In this document: piece by piece, positions 15,775 to 25,010 of the stretch
How the letters are laid out: every line of letters starts with the position of its first letter
How positions within the stretch are numbered: the first letter of the stretch is position 1
From: Bacteroidota bacterium
GTDB lineage: Bacteria > Bacteroidota > Bacteroidia > Flavobacteriales > Schleiferiaceae
Assembly (NCBI GenBank): GCA_024742495.1
Contig: JANSYJ010000009.1
Location: forward strand, 1 to 64,000
Length of the DNA: 64,000 nt
Reading direction: 5' to 3'
Position numbers and translations under genes: made by a program
Notes under the pieces: model-generated
Told to the model about the DNA's origin: nothing
What the model saw: only the letters and a program-made list of their open reading frames with translations
The model's database searches: none

Positions 15775-16392
15775 ATGAAGACATTACTAAGAGCATTCTC
15801 GGCAATTACTATACTGATAGTCGTTAGTTGTAAAAAGGAGGAAACAAACACCGAAGCCCCTATTGTAAATGATCATATATCAATGGAATATTCTCCATTC
15901 CTTCAAATTGGCATTCCAAATGACTCCACATTAGATGAAGACACGGTAATTACACACGGTTTTGATTTCAATAATGATGGCGACCTAGATATTGTTTTTG
16001 TGATTGACGAAAGGACAGACTACATTATTACACCTTCTCAGGATACCCATTATTTGCCTTTCAAAGAAATTGCTGTAATATCAAATAATCTTAGCAATGT
16101 CCATATTGGCAATTATTTCCTAGACACAACAGATGTAATTGACAGCACAACATTTGTCCCTCATTATACCCACAGGTTGCTAGCAAGGCTTGTTCCTGCC
16201 TTTTACCTAGGCTTCTCGGACAATCGCTCAGTTTATTTACCATTTAGAATTAAACAGAGCTCAAAATGGCACTATGGATGGATTAAATTTCATACTACTG
16301 GAGCAGAAGATTGGTTAGATCCAAGAACAGTAATATTTTTTGAAGCGTGGAAATACAGCCTCATTCCTGAGCAGGAAATAATGATAAACTAA
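15775..16392 (+). CDS. Lipoprotein with FG-GAP-like calcium motif
   Basis: 205 residues. Signal with lipobox VVSC followed by KKEE. The segment DFNNDGDLDIVFVI (about 61-74) matches a calcium-binding FG-GAP/dockerin-type loop. The remainder is beta-rich with the pattern 'YLPFRIKQSSKWHYGWIKF', seen in exported Bacteroidota proteins. Function unknown. Codon use is more AT-rich than in the neighbours on its left, and it may be an accessory gene. Confidence 0.7.
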   Translation: MKTLLRAFSAITILIVVSCKKEETNTEAPIVNDHISMEYSPFLQIGIPNDSTLDEDTVITHGFDFNNDGDLDIVFVIDERTDYIITPSQDTHYLPFKEIAVISNNLSNVHIGNYFLDTTDVIDSTTFVPHYTHRLLARLVPAFYLGFSDNRSVYLPFRIKQSSKWHYGWIKFHTTGAEDWLDPRTVIFFEAWKYSLIPEQEIMIN

Positions 16393-16452
16393 TGCCAACA
16401 AAAAATTAAAATCAAGCGGGGTTTGCGGCTTAATCATGTTTATCATTCTCAT

Positions 16453-17939
16453 TTAAATTTCGTCTCGGTTGACTGCGCTTCCCTTCGTCTGCCCGCTCGA
16501 AATTTTATTTAATTGGTAGCGGCAATACAGAATGTCATCTATTTTTTTGGGCTGACCTACTTTTTCTAATAGCCACTCTCGTTCTAGAATTTGATCGGGA
16601 AAACCGGAAAGCCAGCCATTAGCAATTAGAATGAAATGCTCATTTTGACTTGCATTTTCTATTAGGTCCATATTCCGCAAATCTCCCCTTTAAATGGAAT
16701 GGCACTTACTTTATCGGAAAGAGCATCTAGCAAATGGGTATTCCAATAGGAACCAATTATGGTAAAAGATTCAACTTGAGGATTTTCCACGAAAACATTG
16801 CTAATTAGGGCCTCAGCTTCCTCTACGCGAATGCGATTTACCGCGCCTGTTTCAAACTTGCTATTAAAACTTATAGATGCGAAAATGATAAGCACTGCTA
16901 GGCCTGTTCCTAGGCTGTATTTTACTATTGCTCCTTCCCACAAATCTTTTGTCCAAAAAATTAGGCCCAAAACCCCAAGGAAATAGGGCATGGTAAAATA
17001 ACGATGAGGCATCCCCATTAGGTGACTCCATGCCGAGGCATGAATTATAAGAATACTAAATATTGTGCTTAGTAAGAGAGTTTGAACCAAGGGGCTAGGT
17101 CTTCTCTTAAATTTAATAGCTCCAACTATGTTAAAGAGCAATAAGAGTATAATGAGCGCGGCAATGGCCGAATTCAACACTTTACTTCCATTAAAGTCTA
17201 ATACGAATTTCAGCTGTCCAAACTGATTGAATAGCGATTCCCCAAAGTCGCTAAAACTGGCTAGAAGTTCCTCGTATTTTTCGTCTTTTACCGACCTTCT
17301 TTTAAACTCCAAAAACAATTTAATCCCAAGCCCAAGGGAAAGGATCATTAAGTACCAATGCGACCTAAAGGCTTTGCTAATTGTTTTAACATTAATAATG
17401 CACAAGGCCAAGGCGGCAGCGACTGTGAGCTCCGAAGACCAAATCCCAAACATCAACAATAGAGGACTAAAGCCATACCTAATTGAATCCCTGATATTAT
17501 CGGAGAAGAACAACCAAAAAGCAAATAGAATAAAGAAAAACTGAGCCAAATAGGGATGACCCAGTGACAGCTGCATCCAAAAAGGATAAATGGGAAAAAG
17601 CAAAAGACTTAAAGCCACTAAAAACCAAAAGCCATCTTTTATTAATCGCCTAAGAAAGAACGCGATGGCGGCGATAATTATGAGCTGTACTATTCCTGCG
17701 GCATTAAATGCACTAAAACCCAATAAATAAATAAGGTGACCCACCAAGGGCAAAAAACTTCCCAATCTATTCTGACCCCAGTAATACCAGTCTTTACTGA
17801 AATTAAAGCTTTCGGTCATTAGAATATGAATGGCATGATCTGAGTTTAATTCTGGCCAAAACCACAAACTAAAGTTTACTATAAACAGATAGACCAGGCA
17901 TCCAGCCAGTACCGAATAAATTAGGGGTTTAAAGTTCAA
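16453..17939 (-). pseudogene. Polytopic membrane protein (GT-C-like), frameshifted near the 3' end
   Basis: The first frame (17939 to 16662) encodes about ten membrane helices with a loop motif 'ELNSDHAIHILM' after helix 1, as in lipid-linked sugar transferases of the GT-C type, but no family is certain. Reading stops just after PFKGEICGIWT. The next frame continues at once with RNMDLIENASQNEHFILIANGW and so on for about 70 residues to 16453. One base added or lost at the GGGG run (CCCC at 16685-16688 on the plus strand) would join the frames into about 494 residues. It is therefore either a fresh pseudogene, programmed slippage, or a sequencing error. Confidence 0.65.
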
Positions 17940-18042
17940 AATTCAGGCTTGCTAGTTTGGGCAAATATGAAAAATCCCGACAAATATCTCCCCGGAACTT
18001 TAAAGCATCATTTAAAAAAGTAGGCTTATCGACTAAAGAGAA

Positions 18043-19566
18043 TTAGGCCTTTAAATTCCGGATAATAGCTTCCACAAACTGATCGCTAGTAAATGGTTTT
18101 GGAATGACATCGCTAAAACCAATCGCATGAAAGCCACGAATGTCTTCTTTGGAACTATTGCCAGTTAAGGCCAAGATTGGCGTATGCGCGTTTGATTGCT
18201 CATAGGCCTCCTTCTGTTTTATCAGCGCATCGCCACTAAGATTGGGCATATTGATATCTAGTAAAACCAAATCGAAGGTCTCCTCTTGCATGGCTGTCAA
18301 GGCCTCAATTCCATCTTTTACCAAAGTAAAATTGGCCTTTTCTCGTTTTAAGATATGAGCTACAATTTCCCGATTCATGAAATTATCGTCGGCCGCTAAA
18401 ATGCGCTTGCCTTCAATCGATTCAATTTCCGCTGGCTCTTCAATTTGTTTTTCTGGCTGGCTTTGCGGTGCAATAGTGAAAGGAATCTCCAAGCTAAAAA
18501 CCGTTCCACGGCCTACTTCACTTTCTACTTTTATTTCGCCTTCCATCGCCGTAACCAAGCGCTTCACAATAGCCAGGCCCAAACCGGCACCTTTATGAAT
18601 GCGATTATCATCAAGGCTGTTTTGCTTGTATTCCTCAAAAACGTCCGCCGCCTGCTGCTTGGTCATTCCACGCCCGGTATCGCGCACTTCGAATTTTAAA
18701 ATAATCTGATTCGAATTTTGGGAAAGCACATCAATAGTGGTGCTTACCGATCCGCTAGGGGTAAATTTTATCGAATTATTGACCAGATTGGTTAGCACCT
18801 GGTACAGTCGCACATCATCCCCCAGGATAAAAGGAGGAATGGCATTGGAACAAGAAAAATCTAATTTGATATCGATATCACGGTGGCTGCTGCGGTAATT
18901 GTTCGCCATCTGATCCATAATGGTAGCCAGACTTATAGGCTCATTACTAAGCTCTAACTTCCCCGCTTCTACCCGTGATAGATCGAGAATATCCTCAACT
19001 ATTACTTTTAAATTTCGACCCGATACCGCGAGGTATTTAAGAAACTCCGCCACGCGATCGGATATCTCCTCTTTGGCAATAAGCTCGGTATAAGCCAAAA
19101 TTACGTTCAATGGGTTTCGCGCCTCATGGCTCATCATTGCTAGAAAGCGTGATTTTTGCTCATTGGCAATTTCCGCTTCCTTGCGCAGGCGCTCCAGCTC
19201 CTCGTTTTGCTTTTTTAGCTCCCGCTTTAGGAAAACCTGCTCATTGCGACTTTGGTTTACCTGTTCTAAGTACTTATAACCTTTAGTGCGGTTGTGGATT
19301 AAAACCAACAGGGAGTCCTTAGCTTGAAAAAGCTCCACATCAACATAGTAGTCCTCCTCATTAAGGAAAATTTGCATGCCCTCTAAAAGAATCGCTTCTC
19401 CCTCACTTAAAGAATCTAAGCTTCCCTCTAAAAAGGGGCAGAGTTTAAAAATCGTATCGCCTTTTTGAAAAGCATCCGCCAGAAAATTACCTGAAATGGT
19501 TTCTTGGATCTCGCCCGCTGGGCTTAGGTAAAATTCAATATAATATTGCTCAATTCTGCTGGCCAT
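18043..19566 (-). CDS. Hybrid histidine kinase / response regulator
   Basis: 507 soluble residues. An N-terminal PAS-like region (1-100) and a short coiled coil lead to HisKA with the phospho-accepting His147 (MMSHEARNPLN). The HATPase domain follows (NNSIKFTPSG; DTGRGM; GAGLGLAIVK), and then a C-terminal receiver with Asp437 (LVLLDINMP). There is no membrane segment, so it senses a cytosolic signal or a partner protein. It is the last gene of a four-gene operon, three bases after the GTPase stop, which suggests that it reads or feeds the GTPase state. The internal receiver implies a phosphorelay onward, but no DNA-binding regulator lies nearby. Confidence 0.93.
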   Translation of the reverse strand: MASRIEQYYIEFYLSPAGEIQETISGNFLADAFQKGDTIFKLCPFLEGSLDSLSEGEAILLEGMQIFLNEEDYYVDVELFQAKDSLLVLIHNRTKGYKYLEQVNQSRNEQVFLKRELKKQNEELERLRKEAEIANEQKSRFLAMMSHEARNPLNVILAYTELIAKEEISDRVAEFLKYLAVSGRNLKVIVEDILDLSRVEAGKLELSNEPISLATIMDQMANNYRSSHRDIDIKLDFSCSNAIPPFILGDDVRLYQVLTNLVNNSIKFTPSGSVSTTIDVLSQNSNQIILKFEVRDTGRGMTKQQAADVFEEYKQNSLDDNRIHKGAGLGLAIVKRLVTAMEGEIKVESEVGRGTVFSLEIPFTIAPQSQPEKQIEEPAEIESIEGKRILAADDNFMNREIVAHILKREKANFTLVKDGIEALTAMQEETFDLVLLDINMPNLSGDALIKQKEAYEQSNAHTPILALTGNSSKEDIRGFHAIGFSDVIPKPFTSDQFVEAIIRNLKA

Positions 19567-19569
19567 TCC

Positions 19570-20058
19570 CTACTTATTTAAGGATTGCATGGCCAAACTC
19601 ATAAAGGCGTCCTCCACATTATCGTCTTCCTTAGCACTGGTCACTAAATCGATATTTAGGGGAATGGCCTTAAGCACAGACTCGACCTCTTCGCTAGTTA
19701 GTAAATCCTTTTTATTACCCACTACCACAAAATGTTCTAAGCCCGAAAGCGCCTTTACATTCTCCAACTGCGCTTCTAAATTTCTATAGGTTTCTTCCTC
19801 ACTGAGGTCAAAGACATACATGGCCGCATGGGCCCCTAAAAAATAAGCCTTGGGAACCTTCTCATCATCCTTGGTACCGGCTACATCCCAAATCAAAAGC
19901 TTAATCTCCTGCTCCTGAACTTGAATTAATTTGGTGCTCACCCGCACCCCAATGGTGCTGATATAGTCTTCGGAAAACTCATTCGAAACAAATCTTCGAA
20001 TTAGGGAGGTTTTACCTACCCCAAAGTTTCCAACTAGTAATACTTTCTTAGCAATCAT
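19570..20058 (-). CDS. Ras/Rab-like small GTPase
   Basis: 162 residues, a minimal G domain. G1 is GNFGVGKTS (10-18), switch I carries Thr35 (STIG), G3 is WDVAG (57-61), G4 is NKKD (115-118) and G5 is TSAK (140-143). The G3 motif continues with Thr62 where Ras/Rab proteins have the catalytic Gln, so intrinsic hydrolysis may be low or use another residue. There is no lipidation motif. It sits between a roadblock-like protein and a hybrid kinase in one operon, comparable in logic to MglA with MglB, but the sequence is closer to Rab-type proteins than to MglA. Proposed role: molecular switch in signalling or polarity. Confidence 0.92.
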   Translation of the reverse strand: MIAKKVLLVGNFGVGKTSLIRRFVSNEFSEDYISTIGVRVSTKLIQVQEQEIKLLIWDVAGTKDDEKVPKAYFLGAHAAMYVFDLSEEETYRNLEAQLENVKALSGLEHFVVVGNKKDLLTSEEVESVLKAIPLNIDLVTSAKEDDNVEDAFMSLAMQSLNK

Positions 20059-20069
20059 CCCCCTCTAGA

Positions 20070-20885
20070 TCAATTGGCTTCTTCGATTAATAGCTCTTCA
20101 ATAAGCGCATTTAAACGCATTGGATCTTTCAAATACGTTCTATCCCTCAAAATCTTAGTGGCCAAAGTTCCAATATTTTCCGCTAATTCATCCTTAAACT
20201 CAGGAGAGATCACCCCCGAAGTTGCGGTGGCAACATATATGGTTTTAAAGTTCATGAGGGAAAGCTGGAAGGTTTCGAATTTTATATCCTCCAAATCCTG
20301 ACCTTCTTTAGCAAAGGCATCTTCAGCGAAAGCTTTAATGGCGGTTAACATCCCCGACACCATGTCTTTATCGGCAATATTACCTCTACTGAAATTTCCA
20401 ATTAATAAACCGGAATCCTTCTCAATTACAAATACCTCCTCAATTATCGGTTCAAAAACCTCCTTGAGTACATCTTCGGCATCGGTTCTTTTTCCTTTAA
20501 AGAAACGCTTAAGAATTTGCTTAGGCGAGAATTTATTGGTGATGGTGTCATTTATACTTTCGGTGAGCTTGGTAATCTCCGCGATTATAAATTTCTTCAC
20601 CAACTTACCCATGATTGGATAAAGGGCCTCAACCACTTCATCCTGGGATTCTTTAATTTGAGTTTTGATGGTTTTGGTAATCGTATCACCAAAATAAACC
20701 GGAAAGTTTGTACGTAAATCCTCAATTTTCGCATCAACAAGAGGGTCTACTTTCTGGCGAAATTTCTCCTGCTCGAGCACCTCATCTTGCAGCTGCTTCA
20801 GGTCTTCCCATTCTTCAGCTAAGAGCAGTTCTCGGAGCAGTTCAAATCGATCCTCCTTTTTCTTATCTCCGGTTGCTTCGGCCAT
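20070..20885 (-). CDS. Roadblock/longin-like GTPase partner
   Basis: 271 residues. The first half is helical and charged (coiled coil about 10-45; VEALYPIMGKLVKKFI). The second half has the pattern FFKGKRTDAEDVLKEVFEPI, then VFVIEKDSGLLI, then DKDMVSGMLTAIKAFAEDAF, which I know from proteins with roadblock-like domains, some fused to OmpA domains in cyanobacteria and proteobacteria. There is no OmpA domain here and no signal peptide, so it is cytosolic. Its start codon directly follows the stop of the coiled-coil gene, and the GTPase gene follows after 11 bases. Inferred role: regulator or scaffold of the GTPase. Confidence 0.75.
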   Translation of the reverse strand: MAEATGDKKKEDRFELLRELLLAEEWEDLKQLQDEVLEQEKFRQKVDPLVDAKIEDLRTNFPVYFGDTITKTIKTQIKESQDEVVEALYPIMGKLVKKFIIAEITKLTESINDTITNKFSPKQILKRFFKGKRTDAEDVLKEVFEPIIEEVFVIEKDSGLLIGNFSRGNIADKDMVSGMLTAIKAFAEDAFAKEGQDLEDIKFETFQLSLMNFKTIYVATATSGVISPEFKDELAENIGTLATKILRDRTYLKDPMRLNALIEELLIEEAN

Positions 20886-21239
20886 CTACGCTTGCAACTT
20901 CAGGGCTATTTGCTCTAATGCTTCACCAAGTTTTCTACGGTCGGCCTTTTCGTCGAAAAGCTCTTCAATACTTTTATTAAGCTCGGTGCTTAGATCTTGT
21001 ATCCTTTGATCCATAGCCCGCTCTAAATCAGCCATATTGCTTTCTAAAGTAGCTACCGCCTCTTCAAGCTTTCGCTGATTGTCTTCGTTTGATTCCTTAA
21101 TCTTGGCGTTTACCTCAGCAAATTCGCTGTTGTATTGAATGATATTCTCACCAAATATGAGATCTCTTACCGCCGCAATTCTGCTTTCAGGGTTTGGGCT
21201 TTCTGCAGATGCCTTTTTCTCTTCGTTCTTTTTCGACAT
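20886..21239 (-). CDS. Coiled-coil protein, first gene of the GTPase operon
   Basis: 117 residues. A disordered Lys/Glu-rich head is followed by a short conserved-looking helix (SRIAAVRDLIFGENIIQYN) and a long coiled coil (about 45-105: KIKESNEDNQRKLEEAVATLESNMADLERAMDQ). There is no signal peptide or membrane segment. Its TAG abuts the ATG of the roadblock-like gene. It probably multimerises and recruits the downstream proteins. Confidence 0.8.
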   Translation of the reverse strand: MSKKNEEKKASAESPNPESRIAAVRDLIFGENIIQYNSEFAEVNAKIKESNEDNQRKLEEAVATLESNMADLERAMDQRIQDLSTELNKSIEELFDEKADRRKLGEALEQIALKLQA

Positions 21240-21645
21240 GTGAATTAAACTGATATTAGATAGCTCCTCTATTAAAAGGAAGTATTTTTCAATTGGAATC
21301 CTTAATAAAAACTAGGCTCCATTCAGGCGGCTAAATTAGTCTATCCCCGCTAATTTTTAACATTAAGATTCAATTTACACTCTAATTTAAACGGTTTATT
21401 GAATTGTGAATCAAGGGAATTCCGAAAAATTCTTGAGAAATTTCGCAAATACCTTCGACTGATTTAGACCAGCATTCCTGACAACACTTAGGCGATAATT
21501 AAAATTCACAAATGCTGGCATCTTCATGCTTCGCTTTAAAATTAGCGGCCTAGCCTCACTGCTATTTGCTTAAAAAACTGATGCTGCAAAATTCACGTAT
21601 GTAAGGATGTAGAAGGGCTTTCGTCCTTAATACTGATTTCACAAT
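21240..21645. other. Divergent intergenic region
   Basis: 406 bp separating the signalling operon (leftward) from the DUF6695-like gene (rightward). It is AT-rich. It contains a loose inverted repeat, GATTCAATTT ... GAATTGTGAATC (about 21368-21413). It should hold both promoters, but no TAnnTTTG box at good spacing was found with confidence. Confidence 0.4.
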
Positions 21646-22362
21646 TTGGCACAGCAACTTCAAAATACCGGAATATTAATCAGCCTCGCTTGGACAGAGG
21701 CCTGGTCTCGCAACGCGGGATCTTGGTATGATCCGATACTGGAGCAGATCGGTTTTTCCCATAATGGAAGTTCGCCCGTGGGCCATGCCGCCCTATTATT
21801 GGTGGATAAAAAAAGCCTTAGAGTGGAGTACTTCGATTGCGGGCGCTATGGCCCCGAAAAGGACTTGGCCTACATTCGAAATGGGGAGGAATTCCCAGAA
21901 GTCAAAATTCAAAATCGGGCGCAGCTTGATGCTTCAAAACGGCTTGTCAACCTTGCTCTTCTTTTGGAAGAGTTGCAAAGCTTCCCTCATCTAAAGGCTC
22001 TTGGACCCCTGCGCTACGCCTCAAATAATATAAATTATCCAGCTTGTCGTGCCCAAATTCAAAAGGAAATTGAAGCCGGTCCAAAAGTTTATGGCCCCTT
22101 TTTGCCTCAAGCTACTAATTGCGCTCGCTTTGTAATGAATGCTCTTTTAGCCGGGCAGCAAAAAAGTGCTTGGGCCAAGTTGCAATACTTCCCCAGCCCT
22201 TCGCCGGGCAATTTGGTGCAACTAAACAGCACTGGAGCTTTATGTGAGCTGCTGGTCCTTAAAAGCCTGGAGTATCTAATGGTACCCGCTAGCCTAAAAG
22301 AAGGAATACCGCGAATAAAACTAAGACCCATGCTTAAATATATTGGCTTGGCAAATGAATAG
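21646..22362 (+). CDS. DUF6695-like protein
   Basis: 238 residues, start TTG at 21646 (no nearby in-frame ATG). It has the pattern I associate with DUF6695: LISLAWTEAWSRNAGSWYDP, VGHAALLLVD, EYFDCGRYGPEKDLAY and ATNCARFVMNALL. The conserved His (GHAA), Asp/Arg and Cys (NCARFV) resemble a papain-like or NlpC-like arrangement, which would suggest peptidase or amidase chemistry, but this is inference. Soluble, no signal peptide. Divergent from the GTPase operon. Confidence 0.7.
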   Translation: MAQQLQNTGILISLAWTEAWSRNAGSWYDPILEQIGFSHNGSSPVGHAALLLVDKKSLRVEYFDCGRYGPEKDLAYIRNGEEFPEVKIQNRAQLDASKRLVNLALLLEELQSFPHLKALGPLRYASNNINYPACRAQIQKEIEAGPKVYGPFLPQATNCARFVMNALLAGQQKSAWAKLQYFPSPSPGNLVQLNSTGALCELLVLKSLEYLMVPASLKEGIPRIKLRPMLKYIGLANE

Positions 22363-22431
22363 GCCTTTGTAGAAATTAATGCAATTTGCAGCTCCTGCCT
22401 TTAAATCCGCAGCATTAAAAATTCCTAGCCT

Positions 22432-23421
22432 TTGTTAAAAAGCAGCAGCAAGAATATAAAGTGGGCCATTTTGGGCTTGGGCAAAATTGCCAGCAAAATG
22501 GCTCAAGATTTACAGTTAAGTCATCGCTCGCAACTTTGGGCGGTGGCTTCAAGGAGCTCGGATAAAGCGCAAAACTTTGCCCAGCAATTCGGTGCGGCTA
22601 AATATTATTCCTCCTACAGCGAGCTCTGCACCGATCCCGATGTTGACATTGTTTACATTGCTACGCCGCATGCTTTTCATTACGAGCATAGCTTGCTTGC
22701 CTTGCGCAATGGAAAAGCAGTACTCTGCGAAAAGCCCATCGGTATGAATCGCAAGGAAGTTGAGGCGCTAATTGCAGAGGCAAAATCCCAAAATTGCTTT
22801 TTAATGGAAGGCCTTTGGACGCGCTTTATCCCTGGTTTTCAGGCAGCAGCAAACCTTATTGAAGAAGGATCAATAGGACGCATTCAAATAATTGAAGCCA
22901 ATTTTAGCTTTAAAGCTACTTACGATCCTAGCAGCCGGCTCTTTGATCCAAAATTAGGAGGGGGCGCTTTGCGCGATATCGGTATTTACCCCCTTTACCT
23001 TAGTCTGCATTTACTAGGTATAGCGCCAAAAATGAACTTAGAGGCAAAACTTGATGCTAATGGCATTGATCGTGCTTGCCGCCTGATATTAGACTATTCT
23101 TCCAATCAGTTGGCCGATCTAAATTGTTCTTTTTTAGAGACTCGTCCCGTAGAAGCTACAATTTATGGAAGCGAGGGAAAGTTACACTTAAAGCATCGTT
23201 TCCATCACTGTGAGCAATTTGTCCTTCACCAGAATGGACTAGCCAAAGAATACCAGCTCCCAATGCGCGGCTTCGGCTATTATCATGAAATTGAAGAAGT
23301 AGAAAATTGCCTGATGGCCGGACTTCTCCAAAGCGATAAACACAGTTGGAACGACAGTTTGCGCTTATCCAATGAAATTGATCGTGCTTTGCAGATCATG
23401 GACCAAATTGCTAAGCCCTAA
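22432..23421 (+). CDS. Gfo/Idh/MocA family oxidoreductase
   Basis: 329 residues, TTG start. The N-terminal Rossmann fold has ILGLGKIASKMAQ (GxGxxA) and the NAD(P)-binding strand WAVASRS. The EKPIG motif with the catalytic Lys (LCEKPIGMNRKE, about 98-109) and the C-terminal domain (GGGALRDIGIYPL) with Asp/His follow. The family oxidises or reduces sugar and inositol derivatives; the GGGxLxDxGxY pattern groups it with dihydrodiol dehydrogenase-like members. The substrate is unknown. The next gene starts 35 bases on. Confidence 0.92.
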   Translation: MLKSSSKNIKWAILGLGKIASKMAQDLQLSHRSQLWAVASRSSDKAQNFAQQFGAAKYYSSYSELCTDPDVDIVYIATPHAFHYEHSLLALRNGKAVLCEKPIGMNRKEVEALIAEAKSQNCFLMEGLWTRFIPGFQAAANLIEEGSIGRIQIIEANFSFKATYDPSSRLFDPKLGGGALRDIGIYPLYLSLHLLGIAPKMNLEAKLDANGIDRACRLILDYSSNQLADLNCSFLETRPVEATIYGSEGKLHLKHRFHHCEQFVLHQNGLAKEYQLPMRGFGYYHEIEEVENCLMAGLLQSDKHSWNDSLRLSNEIDRALQIMDQIAKP

Positions 23422-23455
23422 TTTGCTAATTTCCTCCCCTAATTGCTATTCCCTT

Positions 23456-24613
23456 ATGAGCGAAGCATCTGGCACAGAACCCAACAAAGCATCTAGCACA
23501 GAACCCAGCAATGCAGCGAGCAAAGCATCTGGCAAAGCAGCCAAAAACAAACAAAAAATTGTAGGTCTAAATGTAGCCCGCGCCTTTGCAATAATTGGGA
23601 TGATCATTGTGAATTTTAAAATTGTAATTGGCAGTGAAGGTCCTGGCTGGTTGCAAGCTGTTGCTGATGTTTTCTCAGGAAAAGCCGCCGCTACCTTTGT
23701 AGTTTTAGCGGGACTTGGTTTATCCTTAATGGCTAAGTCGGCCCAAGGTGATCCCCTTAAAAAACGCAAGGTGCAATGGAAGGTGTTTAAAAGAGCGCTT
23801 TTTCTTTTTGTGATTGGCCTTTCCTACTACTTCATTTGGCCGGCCGATATTTTGCACTACTATGGCCTTTACATGCTTTTAGGGCTAGCGCTTCTATTTC
23901 GCCCGCCTAGTTATAGCTTTAGAATCGCCTTGGTACTCATCATCCTTTTTCCAATTCTACTTTTCAATTTCAACTATGAAACGGGTTGGAATTTTGAGAG
24001 CCTCGAATACTTGGATTTTTGGACAGTAGAAGGTTTTTTCCGCAATCTCTTTTACAATGGATTTCATCCTTTCATTCCTTGGGCGGCCTTTTTGCTAATT
24101 GGCATTTGGCTGGGGCATAAAGATCTTTATGATGAAACTTTTATTATCGCCTTATTGCAAAGAGGTTTAGCCCTTTTTGTGACCATGCAGGTTTTATCAC
24201 CCTTTGCCATAAAACAGGCGATATTGGTTCTCGGCTTTAGCCCCGAAAGTGCCGAAATGGTTTTTGGCACCGCCTCCATGCCACCCAACTTTATGTATAT
24301 GCTTAATGGTATTGGCATTGCCTTTACGGTTATTAGCTTAAGCATATTATGGGCCTGGCGGAAAAAGGATTCCGCACTTATAAAAGCTTTGGATCGCACC
24401 GGGAGAATGGCCCTCACCTTTTATGTGCTGCACGTTTTAGTGGGCATGAGCATCCCGAGTTTAATTAGTGATATTGCTCTGGGCGAATTTTCAATCTACT
24501 TCACCCTTCCTTATGCCCTGGGCTTTGCAATTTTATGCATCCTACTGGCCAACTGGTATTTAGGGAAATGGAAGCAAGGTCCCTTAGAGTGGCTTTTAAG
24601 GAAAATTGCCTAA
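23456..24613 (+). CDS. DUF418/DUF1624-type polytopic membrane protein
   Basis: 385 residues from the ATG at 23456 (the track's 23372 start lies in the oxidoreductase). An Ala/Ser/Lys-rich cytosolic head made of short repeats precedes about ten membrane helices. NVARAFAIIGMIIVNF and FVVLAGLGLSLM match the start of the DUF1624/heparan acetyltransferase-like group, and GRMALTFYVLHVLVG ... GPLEWLLRKI matches DUF418. These families are thought to move acyl groups across the membrane. A YrdB-like gene follows after four bases. Confidence 0.85.
   Translation: MSEASGTEPNKASSTEPSNAASKASGKAAKNKQKIVGLNVARAFAIIGMIIVNFKIVIGSEGPGWLQAVADVFSGKAAATFVVLAGLGLSLMAKSAQGDPLKKRKVQWKVFKRALFLFVIGLSYYFIWPADILHYYGLYMLLGLALLFRPPSYSFRIALVLIILFPILLFNFNYETGWNFESLEYLDFWTVEGFFRNLFYNGFHPFIPWAAFLLIGIWLGHKDLYDETFIIALLQRGLALFVTMQVLSPFAIKQAILVLGFSPESAEMVFGTASMPPNFMYMLNGIGIAFTVISLSILWAWRKKDSALIKALDRTGRMALTFYVLHVLVGMSIPSLISDIALGEFSIYFTLPYALGFAILCILLANWYLGKWKQGPLEWLLRKIA
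23462..23542 (+). repeat. 24-bp in-frame tandem repeats
   Basis: Units begin with (G/A)AAGCATCT at 23462, 23486 and 23522, with a half unit at 23510. They encode ASGTEPNK / ASSTEPSN / AASK / ASGKAA, so length changes keep the frame of the membrane protein. Confidence 0.85.
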
Positions 24614-24617
24614 GCCT

Positions 24618-24980
24618 ATGAAGTCCATTAATTTAGGCCTTCGTTTTTTACTGGAGCTTTGTACCTGGGCGGCGCCTGCTTTTTGGGCTTGGTATAATTT
24701 AGAGGCTTGGCCAAAATACCTTCTCATTTTTCTTGGCCCACTCAGTTTTATGCTGGTCTGGGCTATTTTCAATGTACCCAATGATCCTAGTAGAGGTGGA
24801 AAAGCACCCATTATAGTAGCCGGGAAAATCCGTCTCGGCATAGAAATGCTACAGTTTTGTGCGGCCGCAGTGCTCTACTTTAATCTGGGCTATCATCATT
24901 TTACATTAGTGTTTGTATTGGCCCTTATCCTGCACCACATTTTGTTAAAAGATCGACTAATCTGGATTTGGAAGCAATAA
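24618..24980 (+). CDS. YrdB family (DUF2568) membrane protein
   Basis: 120 residues with four membrane helices. Hallmarks of the YrdB/DUF2568 family are NLGLRFLLELCTWAA, WAIFNVPNDPSRGG, and IRLGIEMLQFCAAAVLY. The function of the family is unknown. The ATG at 24618 was preferred over the upstream TTG because it gives the usual N-terminus. It is probably in one operon with the DUF418-like gene. Confidence 0.85.
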   Translation: MKSINLGLRFLLELCTWAAPAFWAWYNLEAWPKYLLIFLGPLSFMLVWAIFNVPNDPSRGGKAPIIVAGKIRLGIEMLQFCAAAVLYFNLGYHHFTLVFVLALILHHILLKDRLIWIWKQ

Positions 24981-25010
24981 TTTTAGAAATTCCCAAAAAA
25001 AGCTCATTCT

